DNA of 64,000 bases from Nitrobacter hamburgensis X14 (GTDB taxonomy: Bacteria; Pseudomonadota; Alphaproteobacteria; Rhizobiales; Xanthobacteraceae), in contig NC_007964.1 of NCBI RefSeq assembly GCF_000013885.1, positions 3,520,001-3,584,000 on the forward strand, read 5' to 3'. This document shows positions 36,412 to 45,267 of this stretch, piece after piece (within the stretch, counting starts at the first letter, position 1; every line of letters begins with the position of its first letter). A program made the translations under genes and the position numbers. Below the pieces are notes generated by a model that was given only the letters and a program-made list of their open reading frames with translations, made no database searches and was not told the DNA's origin.

Positions 36412-37579
36412 ACCCGTGCGCGATGACCTTGCGCATCAGATTCGGCAACGCTTCATCCTTCAGCGTTGCGATCGGCACCCAGCGCATACCCTTGGGCGCG
36501 CGGGCACCTGCCGGAATGGTCGCGGTATAGACCGTAAGCTCCAGCGGAAAATGCGTGAAGACGTGCGTGACCGTGCCGGCCTTGCGCCGCCAGCGCGAGG
36601 CGCTCCCGAGTGACGGCGCCTGCTTCAGCGCGGCCGCATCATCCTGCGCGGCGAGCCAGACCGACGTCGGCACTTCCGTCATGCCGCCGAGCAGACCCTT
36701 TTCGGGGCGGGTGCGAACCAGCAGATGATCGCCGCGCGTCACCACGAAGGCCGCGCCGCGCCGCAACGCGCCCGCCTTCTTCTTCGCCTTGCGCGGAAAC
36801 GTCTCCGGATCGCCGCGCAACCGTGCAGCACAATCGTCACTGAGCGGACATAGCGCGCAGGCCGGCTTCTTCGGCGTGCAGATGGTGGCGCCGAGATCCA
36901 TCAGCGCCTGCGCGGAATCTCCAGCGCGGCTCTTGCCGTCGCCAGCGCGGCTCTTGCCGTCGCGACCGGCGCGTGTCTTCACGTCGCCGGATCGCGATGG
37001 CCCGAGCAGCGTCGCCGCAAGCTCCCGAATGCGCGGCTTCGCCTTCGGCAGCGCCTCCTCCACCGCGAACAGGCGCGACACTACCCGCTCGATGTTGCCG
37101 TCGACCGGCATGGTGCGGCGGCCGAACGCGATCGCGGCGATCGCAGCCGCCGTGTACGGACCGATCCCCGGCAGCGCGTGCAAACCTTCTTCCGTATCGG
37201 GAAACGTGCCGCCATGATCGCGCCGCACCGCCACCGCGCAGGCATGGAGATTGCGCGCGCGCGAATAGTAACCGAGCCCGGCCCACATCCGCAGGACATC
37301 GTCGAGCGAGGCGCGCGCCATGGCGTCAACGTCCGGCCAGCGCGCCAGGAACTTTTCGAAATAGGGCCCGACCGCCTTCACGGTGGTCTGCTGCAGCATG
37401 ATCTCGGACAGCCAGACGAAATAAGGATCCACGGCTTTGCCGGGCAGCGCGCGCCACGGCAGGCGGCGGCGGTGCAAATCGTACCAGGCGAGCAGGAGTC
37501 CGGGCCTGTCCTGCGAACGCGGAGCGGCAGCGGCGATCGCTGGTTTCTTTCGCTTGTTGGCCGCACCTGCTAGGGTCAT
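36401..37579 (-). CDS. mutY: A/G-specific adenine DNA glycosylase MutY
   Basis: This 392-residue repair enzyme removes adenine mispaired with 8-oxoguanine. It has catalytic Glu in SEIMLQQTTV, helix-hairpin-helix LPGIGPYTAAAI, catalytic Asp in PVDGNIERV, and the Fe-S motif C-X6-C-X2-C-X5-C in CTPKKPACALCPLSDDC; the C-terminal NUDIX-like domain reads the 8-oxoG. A tandem DGKSRAG insertion lies just before QALMDLGATICTP. The gene is divergent from the DUF721 gene, the usual alphaproteobacterial arrangement. Confidence 0.95.
   Translation of the reverse strand: MTLAGAANKRKKPAIAAAAPRSQDRPGLLLAWYDLHRRRLPWRALPGKAVDPYFVWLSEIMLQQTTVKAVGPYFEKFLARWPDVDAMARASLDDVLRMWAGLGYYSRARNLHACAVAVRRDHGGTFPDTEEGLHALPGIGPYTAAAIAAIAFGRRTMPVDGNIERVVSRLFAVEEALPKAKPRIRELAATLLGPSRSGDVKTRAGRDGKSRAGDGKSRAGDSAQALMDLGATICTPKKPACALCPLSDDCAARLRGDPETFPRKAKKKAGALRRGAAFVVTRGDHLLVRTRPEKGLLGGMTEVPTSVWLAAQDDAAALKQAPSLGSASRWRRKAGTVTHVFTHFPLELTVYTATIPAGARAPKGMRWVPIATLKDEALPNLMRKVIAHGLEQ
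36921..36985. repeat. 21-bp tandem repeat inside mutY
   Basis: Two exact copies (36921-36941, 36942-36962) of a 21-bp unit (ccagcgcggctcttgccgtc plus g) and a degenerate third encode DGKSRAG units. The unit is in frame. Confidence 0.92.
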
Positions 37580-37608
37580 GCCCTTAATCTATTGCAAAGC
37601 GTCAGTGC

Positions 37609-38088
37609 ATGTCCAAGCCCGGCCCCCTCTCGGCCAAGCCGCTCTCCACGCTGCTCGGCGATGTCTTCTCCGATGCCTATGCGCGGCAGGGATTTGCGTC
37701 GCGCGAACTGGTGACGCGCTGGGCGGAGATCGCGGGACCCGAGATCGCCGCGCATTCCGAACCGATGAAAATCCAGTGGCCTCGCCCCGTCGACGGGCAG
37801 CCGCGGGAGCCGGCGACGCTGGTGCTGCGGGTCGAAGGCCCGGTGGCGCTGGAGATCCAGCACACCTCCGATGTCATCCTGCAGCGGGTCAACCGCTTCT
37901 TCGGCTGGAACGCGGTCGGCCGATTGGCCTTGCGGCAAGCGCCCCTGTCGCGCAAGACCTTGCGAAGGACCGCTAGTTCACCGAGCGAAACGGATGTCGC
38001 CAGGGTCGCCGAAACGCTGTCATCGATCGGGGACGACGATCTGCGCACCACGCTGGCGCGACTCGGCGCCTCGATCAAGCGAAATTGA
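37609..38088 (+). CDS. DUF721 (DciA-like) protein
   Basis: This 159-residue protein has the DUF721 pattern: N-terminal PLSTLLGDVFSDAYARQGF, WAEIAGPEIAAHSEP and LVLRVEGPVALEIQHTSDVILQRVNRFFGW. Proteins of this family (DciA) load the replicative helicase in bacteria lacking DnaC, so a role in replication start is plausible. It is the first gene of a run DUF721 - DsbA-like - smc on the plus strand. Confidence 0.85.
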   Translation: MSKPGPLSAKPLSTLLGDVFSDAYARQGFASRELVTRWAEIAGPEIAAHSEPMKIQWPRPVDGQPREPATLVLRVEGPVALEIQHTSDVILQRVNRFFGWNAVGRLALRQAPLSRKTLRRTASSPSETDVARVAETLSSIGDDDLRTTLARLGASIKRN

Positions 38089-38194
38089 CGCGACAGTTGC
38101 GTGGGCCGCCGACGGCGCGCCATTGCCACAATTGCCGTTTCAAGTTAGCGAATTAATGTTTTCAGGCGCGCCGCGCCGTTTCGGGAGCAGACCC

Positions 38195-38857
38195 TTGATC
38201 ATCACGCGCCGCGCTTTTAACGCCGCCCTCTCGCTGAGCGGGCTCGCCGCCTTCGCAACTCTTTCGCCCTGGCGCCTGATCGGCGAGGCCATGGCCCAGA
38301 GCGCCACCGCCGCGGAGGTTGCCAAACCGGTCTCACTGCCGGACATGGCGCTCGGTCCCAAGGACGCCGCCGTTACCATCACCGAATACGCCTCGATGAC
38401 ATGCCCGCACTGCGCGCGCTTTGCGGAAGACGTGTTCCCGAAAATCAAGGCGGCCTATATCGACACCAACAAGATCCGCTACGTATTCCGCGAATTCCCG
38501 CTCGACCTCAAGGCCGCCGCCGGCTCGATGCTGGCCCGCTGCATCGCCAAGGACGACGCCGGGAAATATTTCGCCATCATCAACGCGCTGTTCAAGTCGC
38601 AGGATGAATGGGCCGGGCCCAAGACCACGGAATCGCTGAAGCTGATCGGCAAGCAGGCCGGCCTCAGCGGACCGGAGGTCGAAACCTGCCTGAAGGATCA
38701 GGCCCTGCTCGACAAGATCGCGGCCGACCAGAAGTACGCCAACGAGGTTTTGAAGGTGAACTCGACGCCGACGTTCTTCATCAACGGCGAGATGGTGAAG
38801 GGCGAGGTCTCGTTCGAGGACCTCAAAAAGAAGATTGATCCCCTGCTGAAGAGCTGA
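38195..38857 (+). CDS. DsbA-family thiol:disulfide oxidoreductase
   Basis: This is a 220-residue protein from the TTG at 38195 (MIITRRAFNAALSLSG), with GGAG 7 bases upstream; an ATG at 38156 would add 13 residues. The N-terminus is a signal sequence with twin arginines (TRRAF), then a thioredoxin-fold domain with the redox pair CPHC in SMTCPHCARF and a cis-Pro loop NSTPTFFINGE. It is expected to oxidise or shuffle disulfides in the periplasm. Confidence 0.88.
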   Translation: MIITRRAFNAALSLSGLAAFATLSPWRLIGEAMAQSATAAEVAKPVSLPDMALGPKDAAVTITEYASMTCPHCARFAEDVFPKIKAAYIDTNKIRYVFREFPLDLKAAAGSMLARCIAKDDAGKYFAIINALFKSQDEWAGPKTTESLKLIGKQAGLSGPEVETCLKDQALLDKIAADQKYANEVLKVNSTPTFFINGEMVKGEVSFEDLKKKIDPLLKS

Positions 38858-38877
38858 TGGGCGAAACGCTCCCTGCC

Positions 38878-38921
38878 GTCGTCCCCGCCTCGTGCGCAAT
38901 TGCGCACGAGGCGGGGACGAC
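38878..38921. repeat. 44-bp perfect palindrome
   Basis: Two 22-bp arms without a spacer meet at 38899/38900; the core is GTGCGCAATTGCGCAC and the outer arms gtcgtccccgcctc / gaggcggggacgac. It lies in the 304-base gap between the DsbA-like gene and smc and could act as terminator hairpin or a protein-binding site. The core recurs at 47453-47468. No gene is visible in the rest of the gap. Confidence 0.93.
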
Positions 38922-39161
38922 GCTGACAGTTTTGGTTGGCGCCCTGACCAGCTCTGACTCAGTTTCAAACAAGCCCGGCGCGGGTTCCAACCTAACTCCC
39001 GCAAAAGCCTCTGGAAAAGCCGGTTTGCGCGGTTGCCCTGATGCGCCGCCCTCGCCATTGTCGAACCTCGCGAGATGCGCGACTCAGGAGCTGCCGGCAA
39101 TACTGCATATGGTATTGTAATTGTGGGCTGATTCGCGTCTTGCCAGCAGAGCAGAATGCCC

Positions 39162-42100
39162 ATGAAACTCACGCGCCTTCGTCTTCACGGTTTCAAGTCG
39201 TTCGTCGAACCCACCGATTTCGTGATCGAGCCCGGCCTCACCGGCGTGGTTGGGCCGAACGGCTGCGGCAAGTCCAATCTGGTCGAGGCGCTGCGCTGGG
39301 CGATGGGCGAGACCTCGTACAAGTCGCTGCGCGCCGCCGATATGGAAGCGGTGATTTTCGCAGGCTCCGGCAACCGTCCGGCGCGCAACCACGCCGAAGT
39401 GGTGATGTCGATCGACAATTCCGATCGCACCGCGCCGTCTGCCGTCAACGATTCCGAGACGCTGGAGATTTCGCGCCGGATCGAGCGCGAGGCCGGCTCG
39501 GTTTATCGCATCAACGGCCGTGACGTTCGTGCGCGGGACGTGCAGATCCTGTTCGCCGACGCCGCCACCGGCGCACGCTCGCCGGCGCTGGTTCACCAGG
39601 GCAAGATCGGCGAGATCATCCAGGCCAAGCCCGAGCAGCGCCGCCGCGTGCTGGAAGACGCCGCCGGCGTCGCCGGCCTGCATGCGCGCCGTCATGAAGC
39701 CGAGTTGCGGCTGAAGGCCGCTGAAACCAATCTCACCCGCGTCGAGGATGTGATCGGCCAGCTCGCAGGCCAGATGGAGGGCCTCAAGAAGCAGGCGCGG
39801 CAGGCGATCCGCTATCGCGATGTCGCGGCGAAAGTGCGCAAGGCCGAGGCCATGCTGTTTCACCTGCGCTGGCTGGAAGCCCAGGCCGAGGTGACGGAAG
39901 CCGCCAGGATCCACGACCTCAATGTCCGCGAACTGGCCGAACGCACCCGCGAACAGGCCGAAGCCGCCCGCCTCCAGGCGGAGCGTGCGTCCGAATTGCC
40001 GTCGCTGCGCGAGGCGGAAGCCCGCGCCGCCGCCGGTCTGCAGCGCCTCACCAGCGCGCGGGAAGCGCTGGACCGCGAGGAGGAGCGCGCCAGGGAGCGC
40101 GCCGCCGAGCTCGATCGCCGGCTGACGCAGCTTGCATCCGACATCGAGCGCGAGCAGCGGCAATCATCCGATGCCGACGACGCCTTGCGGCGGCTCGACG
40201 TCGAGGACGTCGAGCTGAAGGACGAGATCAAGTCGCGCATCGAGACGCGCAGCGGTGTCGACGAGCGCTGCACGCAGGCGGAAGCGACGCTGGCCGCGGC
40301 CGAAGCCACGTTTGCGGAGTTGACGCGGGCGCTGGCCGACCTCACCGCCAAGCGCAACCAGCTTGAATCGAACGTGCGGACCCATCGCGACCGTCTCGCG
40401 CGCATCGATCAGGACATCGCGGGCGTCGAGCGCGAGAGCGAAGCGTTGGCGCAGCAGACCAGCGGTTTCGGCGATCTCGATGCGCTGGCCGCAGCGATCG
40501 AAGGCGCGCAGGAGGCGCTGGCGCAATCGGAAAGCCTGAGCCGCGAGCGCGAGGCCGAACATGCCGCCGCACGCAGCCGGCTCGACATGGCGCGCTCCGG
40601 CGTCGAAGCCGCGCGCGGACCGCTGCAGGATGCCGACAAGCGCGCCCAGCGGCTCGAGACCGAAGCCAAGACCATCGCCAAGATTCTCAACGGCGAAAGC
40701 AAGAACCTGTGGCCGCCGATCATCGACGGCATCAGCGTCGACAAGGGTTACGAGAAAGCGATCGGCGCCGTGCTCGGCGACGACCTCGACGCACCGGTGG
40801 ATCCGTCCGCGCCGATGCGCTGGACCGGCGCGACGGTCACGGCAGACGATCCGGCGCTGCCCGAGGGCGTGGAATCCCTTGCGGCCCATGTGCAGGCGCC
40901 GCCGGAACTGGCACGCCGTCTCGCCCAGATCGGCGTCGTCGCCAAAGAGCGCGGCGCGGCGCTGGTTGCGCATCTGAAAACCGGCCAGCGGCTGGTGTCG
41001 CTCGAAGGCGATGTCTGGCGCTGGGACGGCTTTGTGACCGCGGCGCATGCGCCGACCGGCGCGGCGCGCCGTCTCGCCGAGCGCGCCCGGCTGGCCGATA
41101 TCGAGAGCGAGATCGAGCGCGCGCGCACTGAGGTCACCGAGCGGCGGCATGCGCTGGAAGCGACCCAGCAGGCCGTCGCCGCCGCCAGTCAGGCCGTCGC
41201 CGCCGCCGCGTCAGCCGAGAGCGAGGCGCGCAATGCATGGCGTATGGGCCAGCGCGAGGTCGATGCCGCGCGCGAACGCCATGCGAGCACCGAACGCGAG
41301 ATCAACCGCCACGCGGCGCGCCGCTCGGCGCTGACCGAAGCGCACAGCCGCCTGACCAGCAACCGCCTTGAGGCCGCCGCCGCCCACGAGACCGCGACGG
41401 CGGCTCTTGACGCGTTGCCGCCGAGCCTCGACACCGAGACGAAGCTCGGCGAGGTGCGGACCGAGATCGACGGCCATCGTCGCCTCGCCGCGCAGGTGCG
41501 CGCCGAGGCCCAGGCGCTGGCGCGCGAAGCCGAACTCGCCGATCGCCGCCTGCAGGCGATATCGGCCGAACGCAACGAATGGCAGACCCGCAGCCAGAGC
41601 GCGGCTTCGCAGATCGCGACCATCGAGGCGCGCGTCACCGAAGTGAAGACCGAACGCGCCGACCTCGACAACGCACCGACGCTGTTCGCGGAAAAGCGCA
41701 GCGCCGTCATCAGCGAGATCGAGCACGCCGAGAAGGATCGCCGCGACGCGGCCGACGCGCTCGCCACGGCTGAGGCCGTGATGGCGGAAACCGATCGCGC
41801 CGCGAAGATCTCGCTGGAGGCGCTGTCGGGCGCGCGGGAGACCACCGCGCGCGCCGAGGAACGCATGGACGGCAGCAAGCGCCGCCTCGAGGATACCGAA
41901 CGGGAAATCCGCGACATGCTCGAGGTCGAGCCCGACGCGGTCGCCTCGCTGGCCGAGATTCAGCCCGGCGTCGAACTGCCGCCGCTGCCGGAGATCGAAG
42001 TCGATCTCGAGAAGCTGCGCCGCGACCGCGAACGCCTTGGCGCCGTCAACCTGCGCGCCGAGGAGGAACTGGGCGAGGTCGAGACTCAGCACACCTCGCT

Positions 42101-42668
42101 CGCCACCGAACGCGACGATCTGGTGGAGGCCATCAAGAAGCTGCGCACCGGCATCCAGAGCCTCAACCGCGAGGCGCGCGAGCGGCTTCTGACCTCGTTC
42201 GAGACCGTCAACACCCACTTCAAGCGGCTGTTCACACAGTTGTTCGGCGGCGGCGAGGCGGCGCTGCACCTGATCGAGAGCGACGATCCGCTCGAAGCCG
42301 GCCTCGAGATCATCGCCAAGCCGCCGGGCAAGAAACCGCAGACGCTGTCGCTGCTCTCGGGCGGCGAACAGGCACTGACCGCGCTGGCGCTGATCTTCGC
42401 GGTGTTCCTCACCAATCCGTCGCCGATCTGCGTGCTGGACGAAGTCGACGCGCCGCTCGACGACCACAACGTCGAACGGTTCTGCAACCTGCTGCACGAG
42501 ATGACGGGCGCCACCGAAACGCGCTTCATCGTCATCACCCACAATCCGATCACCATGGCGCGGATGAACCGGCTGTTCGGCGTCACCATGGCCGAGCGCG
42601 GCGTCTCGCAACTGGTGTCGGTCGACCTCGAAAATGCGGTGAAGATCCTCGACCAGAACGTGGCGTGA
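39162..42668 (+). CDS. smc: Chromosome segregation ATPase SMC
   Basis: This is a 1168-residue protein from MKLTRLRLHGFKSF (the ATG at 39156 adds two residues). Walker A GPNGCGKSN is at residues about 32-40. Long coiled coils flank a hinge around residues 510-640 (IIDGISVDKGYEKAIGAVLGDDLDAPV). The C-terminal ABC signature LSGGEQALTALALIF and Walker B CVLDEVDAPLDDHNVERF follow. It organises and segregates the chromosome with ScpA/B, which are not in the window. Confidence 0.97.
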   Translation: MKLTRLRLHGFKSFVEPTDFVIEPGLTGVVGPNGCGKSNLVEALRWAMGETSYKSLRAADMEAVIFAGSGNRPARNHAEVVMSIDNSDRTAPSAVNDSETLEISRRIEREAGSVYRINGRDVRARDVQILFADAATGARSPALVHQGKIGEIIQAKPEQRRRVLEDAAGVAGLHARRHEAELRLKAAETNLTRVEDVIGQLAGQMEGLKKQARQAIRYRDVAAKVRKAEAMLFHLRWLEAQAEVTEAARIHDLNVRELAERTREQAEAARLQAERASELPSLREAEARAAAGLQRLTSAREALDREEERARERAAELDRRLTQLASDIEREQRQSSDADDALRRLDVEDVELKDEIKSRIETRSGVDERCTQAEATLAAAEATFAELTRALADLTAKRNQLESNVRTHRDRLARIDQDIAGVERESEALAQQTSGFGDLDALAAAIEGAQEALAQSESLSREREAEHAAARSRLDMARSGVEAARGPLQDADKRAQRLETEAKTIAKILNGESKNLWPPIIDGISVDKGYEKAIGAVLGDDLDAPVDPSAPMRWTGATVTADDPALPEGVESLAAHVQAPPELARRLAQIGVVAKERGAALVAHLKTGQRLVSLEGDVWRWDGFVTAAHAPTGAARRLAERARLADIESEIERARTEVTERRHALEATQQAVAAASQAVAAAASAESEARNAWRMGQREVDAARERHASTEREINRHAARRSALTEAHSRLTSNRLEAAAAHETATAALDALPPSLDTETKLGEVRTEIDGHRRLAAQVRAEAQALAREAELADRRLQAISAERNEWQTRSQSAASQIATIEARVTEVKTERADLDNAPTLFAEKRSAVISEIEHAEKDRRDAADALATAEAVMAETDRAAKISLEALSGARETTARAEERMDGSKRRLEDTEREIRDMLEVEPDAVASLAEIQPGVELPPLPEIEVDLEKLRRDRERLGAVNLRAEEELGEVETQHTSLATERDDLVEAIKKLRTGIQSLNREARERLLTSFETVNTHFKRLFTQLFGGGEAALHLIESDDPLEAGLEIIAKPPGKKPQTLSLLSGGEQALTALALIFAVFLTNPSPICVLDEVDAPLDDHNVERFCNLLHEMTGATETRFIVITHNPITMARMNRLFGVTMAERGVSQLVSVDLENAVKILDQNVA

Positions 42669-42718
42669 GACCTCTTCCCTTTCCCCTCGTGGGAGAGGGG
42701 CGACGCGAGTCGCGCTTC

Positions 42719-42794
42719 CCGTCATTGCCGGGCTTGACCCGGCAATCCATCCTCCTTCCTGGATGGATGCCCGGATCAAGTCCGGGCATGACGG
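42719..42794. repeat. Family C palindromic repeat
   Basis: Outer arms ccgtcattgccggg / cccgggcatgacgg-type, inner arms catcctcc / ggatggatg. It fills the gap between smc and the Rsm22-like gene, preceded by a small CCCCTC/GAGGGG hairpin at 42683-42700. Confidence 0.82.
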
Positions 42795-42826
42795 TTTTTC
42801 ATGTAGCAGATGGCATCTGTTCTGAG

Positions 42827-43897
42827 ATGATCCCGCCCGCCCTTCCCGCCGCACTGCGCGCCGCGCTCGATCGCAAGGCGCACGGCCTCTCCCGCAGCGA
42901 TGCCGCCGCGCGCGCGGCGGCGATCTCGCAAACCTATCGCGGCGGCGGCGGCTCGGGTGCGATCCGGGGCGAATCCGACGCACTCGCCTATGCACTGGCG
43001 CGGATGCCCGCGACCTATGCGGCCGTCGTCGCCAGCCTCAATGCGCTCCGCGAAATACGCCCCGAGTTCGCGCCGGGAAGCCTGCTCGACGTCGGCGCCG
43101 GACCCGGTACCGCGACATGGGCGGCGGCGCAGGCGTTCGATTCCCTCGACGAATTCACCGCGCTCGACGCCAATCCGGCGCTGCGGATTCTCGCGCTCGA
43201 CCTCGCCGCCGATCACGCGCGGCTGCACGGCCTCCGCTATGCGCAAAGCGAAGCGTCGGCCGGACTGCGCGACGCGGCCGCGAGCGCCGATCTCGTCGTC
43301 GCGAGCTATGTCATCGGCGAAATGAATGCCGACCGGCAGGACGCGCTCGCTGACCTGATGTGGGCCGCAACCCGCGACACGCTGCTGGTCGTCGAGCCGG
43401 GCACGCCTGCGGGCTATCAACGTATCCTCGACCTGCGCCGCAGGCTGGTCGCCCAAGGCGCGCATGTCGTTGCGCCCTGCCCGCACAACGAAGAATGCCC
43501 GCTCATAACGTTTTCAGCGAAGCATGTCCTCGGGCGTGACCCGAGGATGGGCACCGCTTCGCGTGAAGAAAACGCGTCAAAACAAAAAGCCGCGCCGGAC
43601 TGGTGCCATTTCGTGCAGCGACTGCCGCGATCGCGCGCGCATAAGCACATCAAGGGCGCTGAGCTTCCCTTCGAGGACGAGAAATTCAGCTACGTCGCGC
43701 TGGCCCGAACGCCCGCCCGGCAACATCCGGCGCGGGTGCTGGCGCCGCCGTTGGTCACCAAGGCCGAGATGCGCGTCAAGCTATGCCGGCCGGACGGACA
43801 CGCCAGCCTCGCGACATTCCGCCGTCGTGACAAGGCCGCCTATGCCCGCGTGCGCCGGCTCGGCTGGGGCGACACCGTCAACCTGATCGAGACGTAA
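42827..43897 (+). CDS. Rsm22-like ribosome-associated methyltransferase with in-frame repeat insertion
   Basis: This is a 356-residue protein from the ATG at 42827 (MIPPALPAALRAAL); the frame upstream is repeat sequence. It has a SAM-binding motif LLDVGAGPGTATWAA and the Rsm22 cysteine motifs CPHNEECPL and DWCHFVQRLPRSRAHK, followed by SYVALARTP. Rsm22 proteins act in small-ribosomal-subunit assembly and their cysteines bind a metal or Fe-S cluster. Thirty residues between the two cysteine motifs are encoded by a family A fragment (43505-43594), absent from the normal family design. The frame stays open, so the gene may still work. Confidence 0.88.
   Translation: MIPPALPAALRAALDRKAHGLSRSDAAARAAAISQTYRGGGGSGAIRGESDALAYALARMPATYAAVVASLNALREIRPEFAPGSLLDVGAGPGTATWAAAQAFDSLDEFTALDANPALRILALDLAADHARLHGLRYAQSEASAGLRDAAASADLVVASYVIGEMNADRQDALADLMWAATRDTLLVVEPGTPAGYQRILDLRRRLVAQGAHVVAPCPHNEECPLITFSAKHVLGRDPRMGTASREENASKQKAAPDWCHFVQRLPRSRAHKHIKGAELPFEDEKFSYVALARTPARQHPARVLAPPLVTKAEMRVKLCRPDGHASLATFRRRDKAAYARVRRLGWGDTVNLIET
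43505..43594 (-). repeat. Family A fragment inside the Rsm22-like gene
   Basis: On the plus strand 'ataacgttttcagcgaagcatg', CCTCGGGCGTGACCCGAGG and 'cgcgtgaagaaaacgcgtca' match the reverse orientation of family A (compare 7363-7460). The other end of the element, with the GCTTCTGAT hairpin, is missing. The insert is exactly 90 bp. Confidence 0.9.
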
Positions 43898-43904
43898 CTC
43901 TCGC

Positions 43905-44357
43905 CTATGACGGCCGCGTAAAGACGTAAGTCAGCCCGGTCAGCATCAGGAGCGCCACCGCCGCAGTGAGCCACGGCCCCGGATGGCTGCCAAACCAGAA
44001 ACCGGCAAAACCGATCGCGGTGCCGCCCAGCGCCATCAGCTTGGCCTTTGCCGGGATCGCGCCGCGCTCGCGCCAGCCGCGCAGCAGCGAGCCGAAACGC
44101 GGATGCTGCAACAGCCAGTTTTCCAGCCGGGGTGAGGAGCGCGCAAAACAGGCGGCGGCCAGGATCAGGAATGGCGTCGTCGGCAGCACCGGCAGGAACG
44201 CGCCGACAAAGCCGAGTGCAACCAGCCCGATACCCAGTACCAGAAACACGCAGCGCATCATCCGCGACGTGGCGGCCCGCGGGTCCACGGCAGTGGCCAC
44301 CGCTGCGCCGAAAGACTGTTCGTCCGCGATCATTCGCTCGCCGTCCTGATCCGCCAC
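43905..44357 (-). CDS. DUF454 (YbaN-like) inner-membrane protein
   Basis: This 150-residue protein has a hydrophobic pattern and the family motif LGFVGAFLPVLPTTPFLILAAACFARSSPRLENWL. Three to four membrane segments are likely. GTG at 44357 is used, with AGGA about 8 bases upstream. Function of the family is unknown. It converges with the Rsm22-like gene, 8 bases between stops. Confidence 0.85.
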   Translation of the reverse strand: MADQDGERMIADEQSFGAAVATAVDPRAATSRMMRCVFLVLGIGLVALGFVGAFLPVLPTTPFLILAAACFARSSPRLENWLLQHPRFGSLLRGWRERGAIPAKAKLMALGGTAIGFAGFWFGSHPGPWLTAAVALLMLTGLTYVFTRPS

Positions 44358-44538
44358 ATCAAAAATCCTGCAGGTCCATGCTTCCCATAGAACAAAATGC
44401 CGGACAACTTGAACTTTTCTAAGGATATTCCAGACCTAAAGGTGCCGCCTCCCGGCGGAACCTGCCGTTTGCTGCCGCTCGCGCGTGATTTCGCCTACGG
44501 TAGCCGCCTTCGCATCATCTTATTCAGGAGCCCTTCTC

Positions 44539-45099
44539 ATGTCGACCGGCTGGATTGTTCTCGGCGCCATCGTCGTTCTCGCTGTGTTCGCGCTTGTCGC
44601 TTATAACCGACTGGTCGCACTCAGCCAGCGCGTCGGCCAGGCCTTCGCCGACATCGACGTGCAGCTCAAGCAGCGTCACGACCTGATCCCGAACCTTGTC
44701 GAAACCGTGAAAGGCTATGCCGCTCACGAGCGCGGGACGCTGGACGATGTCGTCAAGGCCCGCAACGCCGCGATGTCGGCGCAGGGGCCGGCGCAGGTCG
44801 GCGCCGCCGAGAACCAGTTGAGCGGCGCGCTTGGCCGCCTGATCGCGCTGTCGGAGGCCTATCCGGACCTGAAGGCCAGCGCCAACTTCCAGCAGCTCGC
44901 CGGCGAACTGTCCGACCTCGAGAACAAGATCGCCGCCAGCCGCCGCTTCTTCAACAACGCGGTCCAGGAATACAACACCGCCATCCAGCAGATGCCGGCG
45001 GCGCTGTTCGCCGGGACGTTCGGTTTCACCCGCAAGGAGTTCTTCGACCTCGGCGCCAGCCGCACCGTGGTGGAGCAGACGCCGCAGGTGAAGTTCTGA
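44539..45099 (+). CDS. lemA: LemA family protein
   Basis: This 186-residue protein has one N-terminal membrane segment (WIVLGAIVVLAVFALVAYN) and a helical outer domain containing the family motif DVQLKQRHDLIPNLVETVKGYAAHE and FNNAVQEYNTAIQQMPA. The ATG follows CAGGAG. LemA genes are commonly paired with M48/HtpX proteases, as here (170 bases downstream), suggesting a joint role in membrane quality control. The exact function is unresolved. Confidence 0.93.
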   Translation: MSTGWIVLGAIVVLAVFALVAYNRLVALSQRVGQAFADIDVQLKQRHDLIPNLVETVKGYAAHERGTLDDVVKARNAAMSAQGPAQVGAAENQLSGALGRLIALSEAYPDLKASANFQQLAGELSDLENKIAASRRFFNNAVQEYNTAIQQMPAALFAGTFGFTRKEFFDLGASRTVVEQTPQVKF

Positions 45100-45267
45100 G
45101 CGGAACGAATGCAATTCGACTGTCAAGACGAGGAACCCCGTTCCTCGTCTTCGAGCAACGACAGCGACGAGGCCCTCCAGTCTTTCTGAGAACAACTGGA
45201 TTACTGGCTTCACTCGCAATGACGGCGACCTGATTTCACACCTCAAGCATTCCAACCCGGCACAGCG

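Noticed and set aside
42665..42826. Upstream extension of the Rsm22-like gene
   Set aside because: The extra 54 residues are translated family C repeat sequence, and homology starts at the ATG at 42827.
41211..42995. 594-residue open frame opposite smc
   Set aside because: Antisense to smc coiled-coil region and begins inside repeats.
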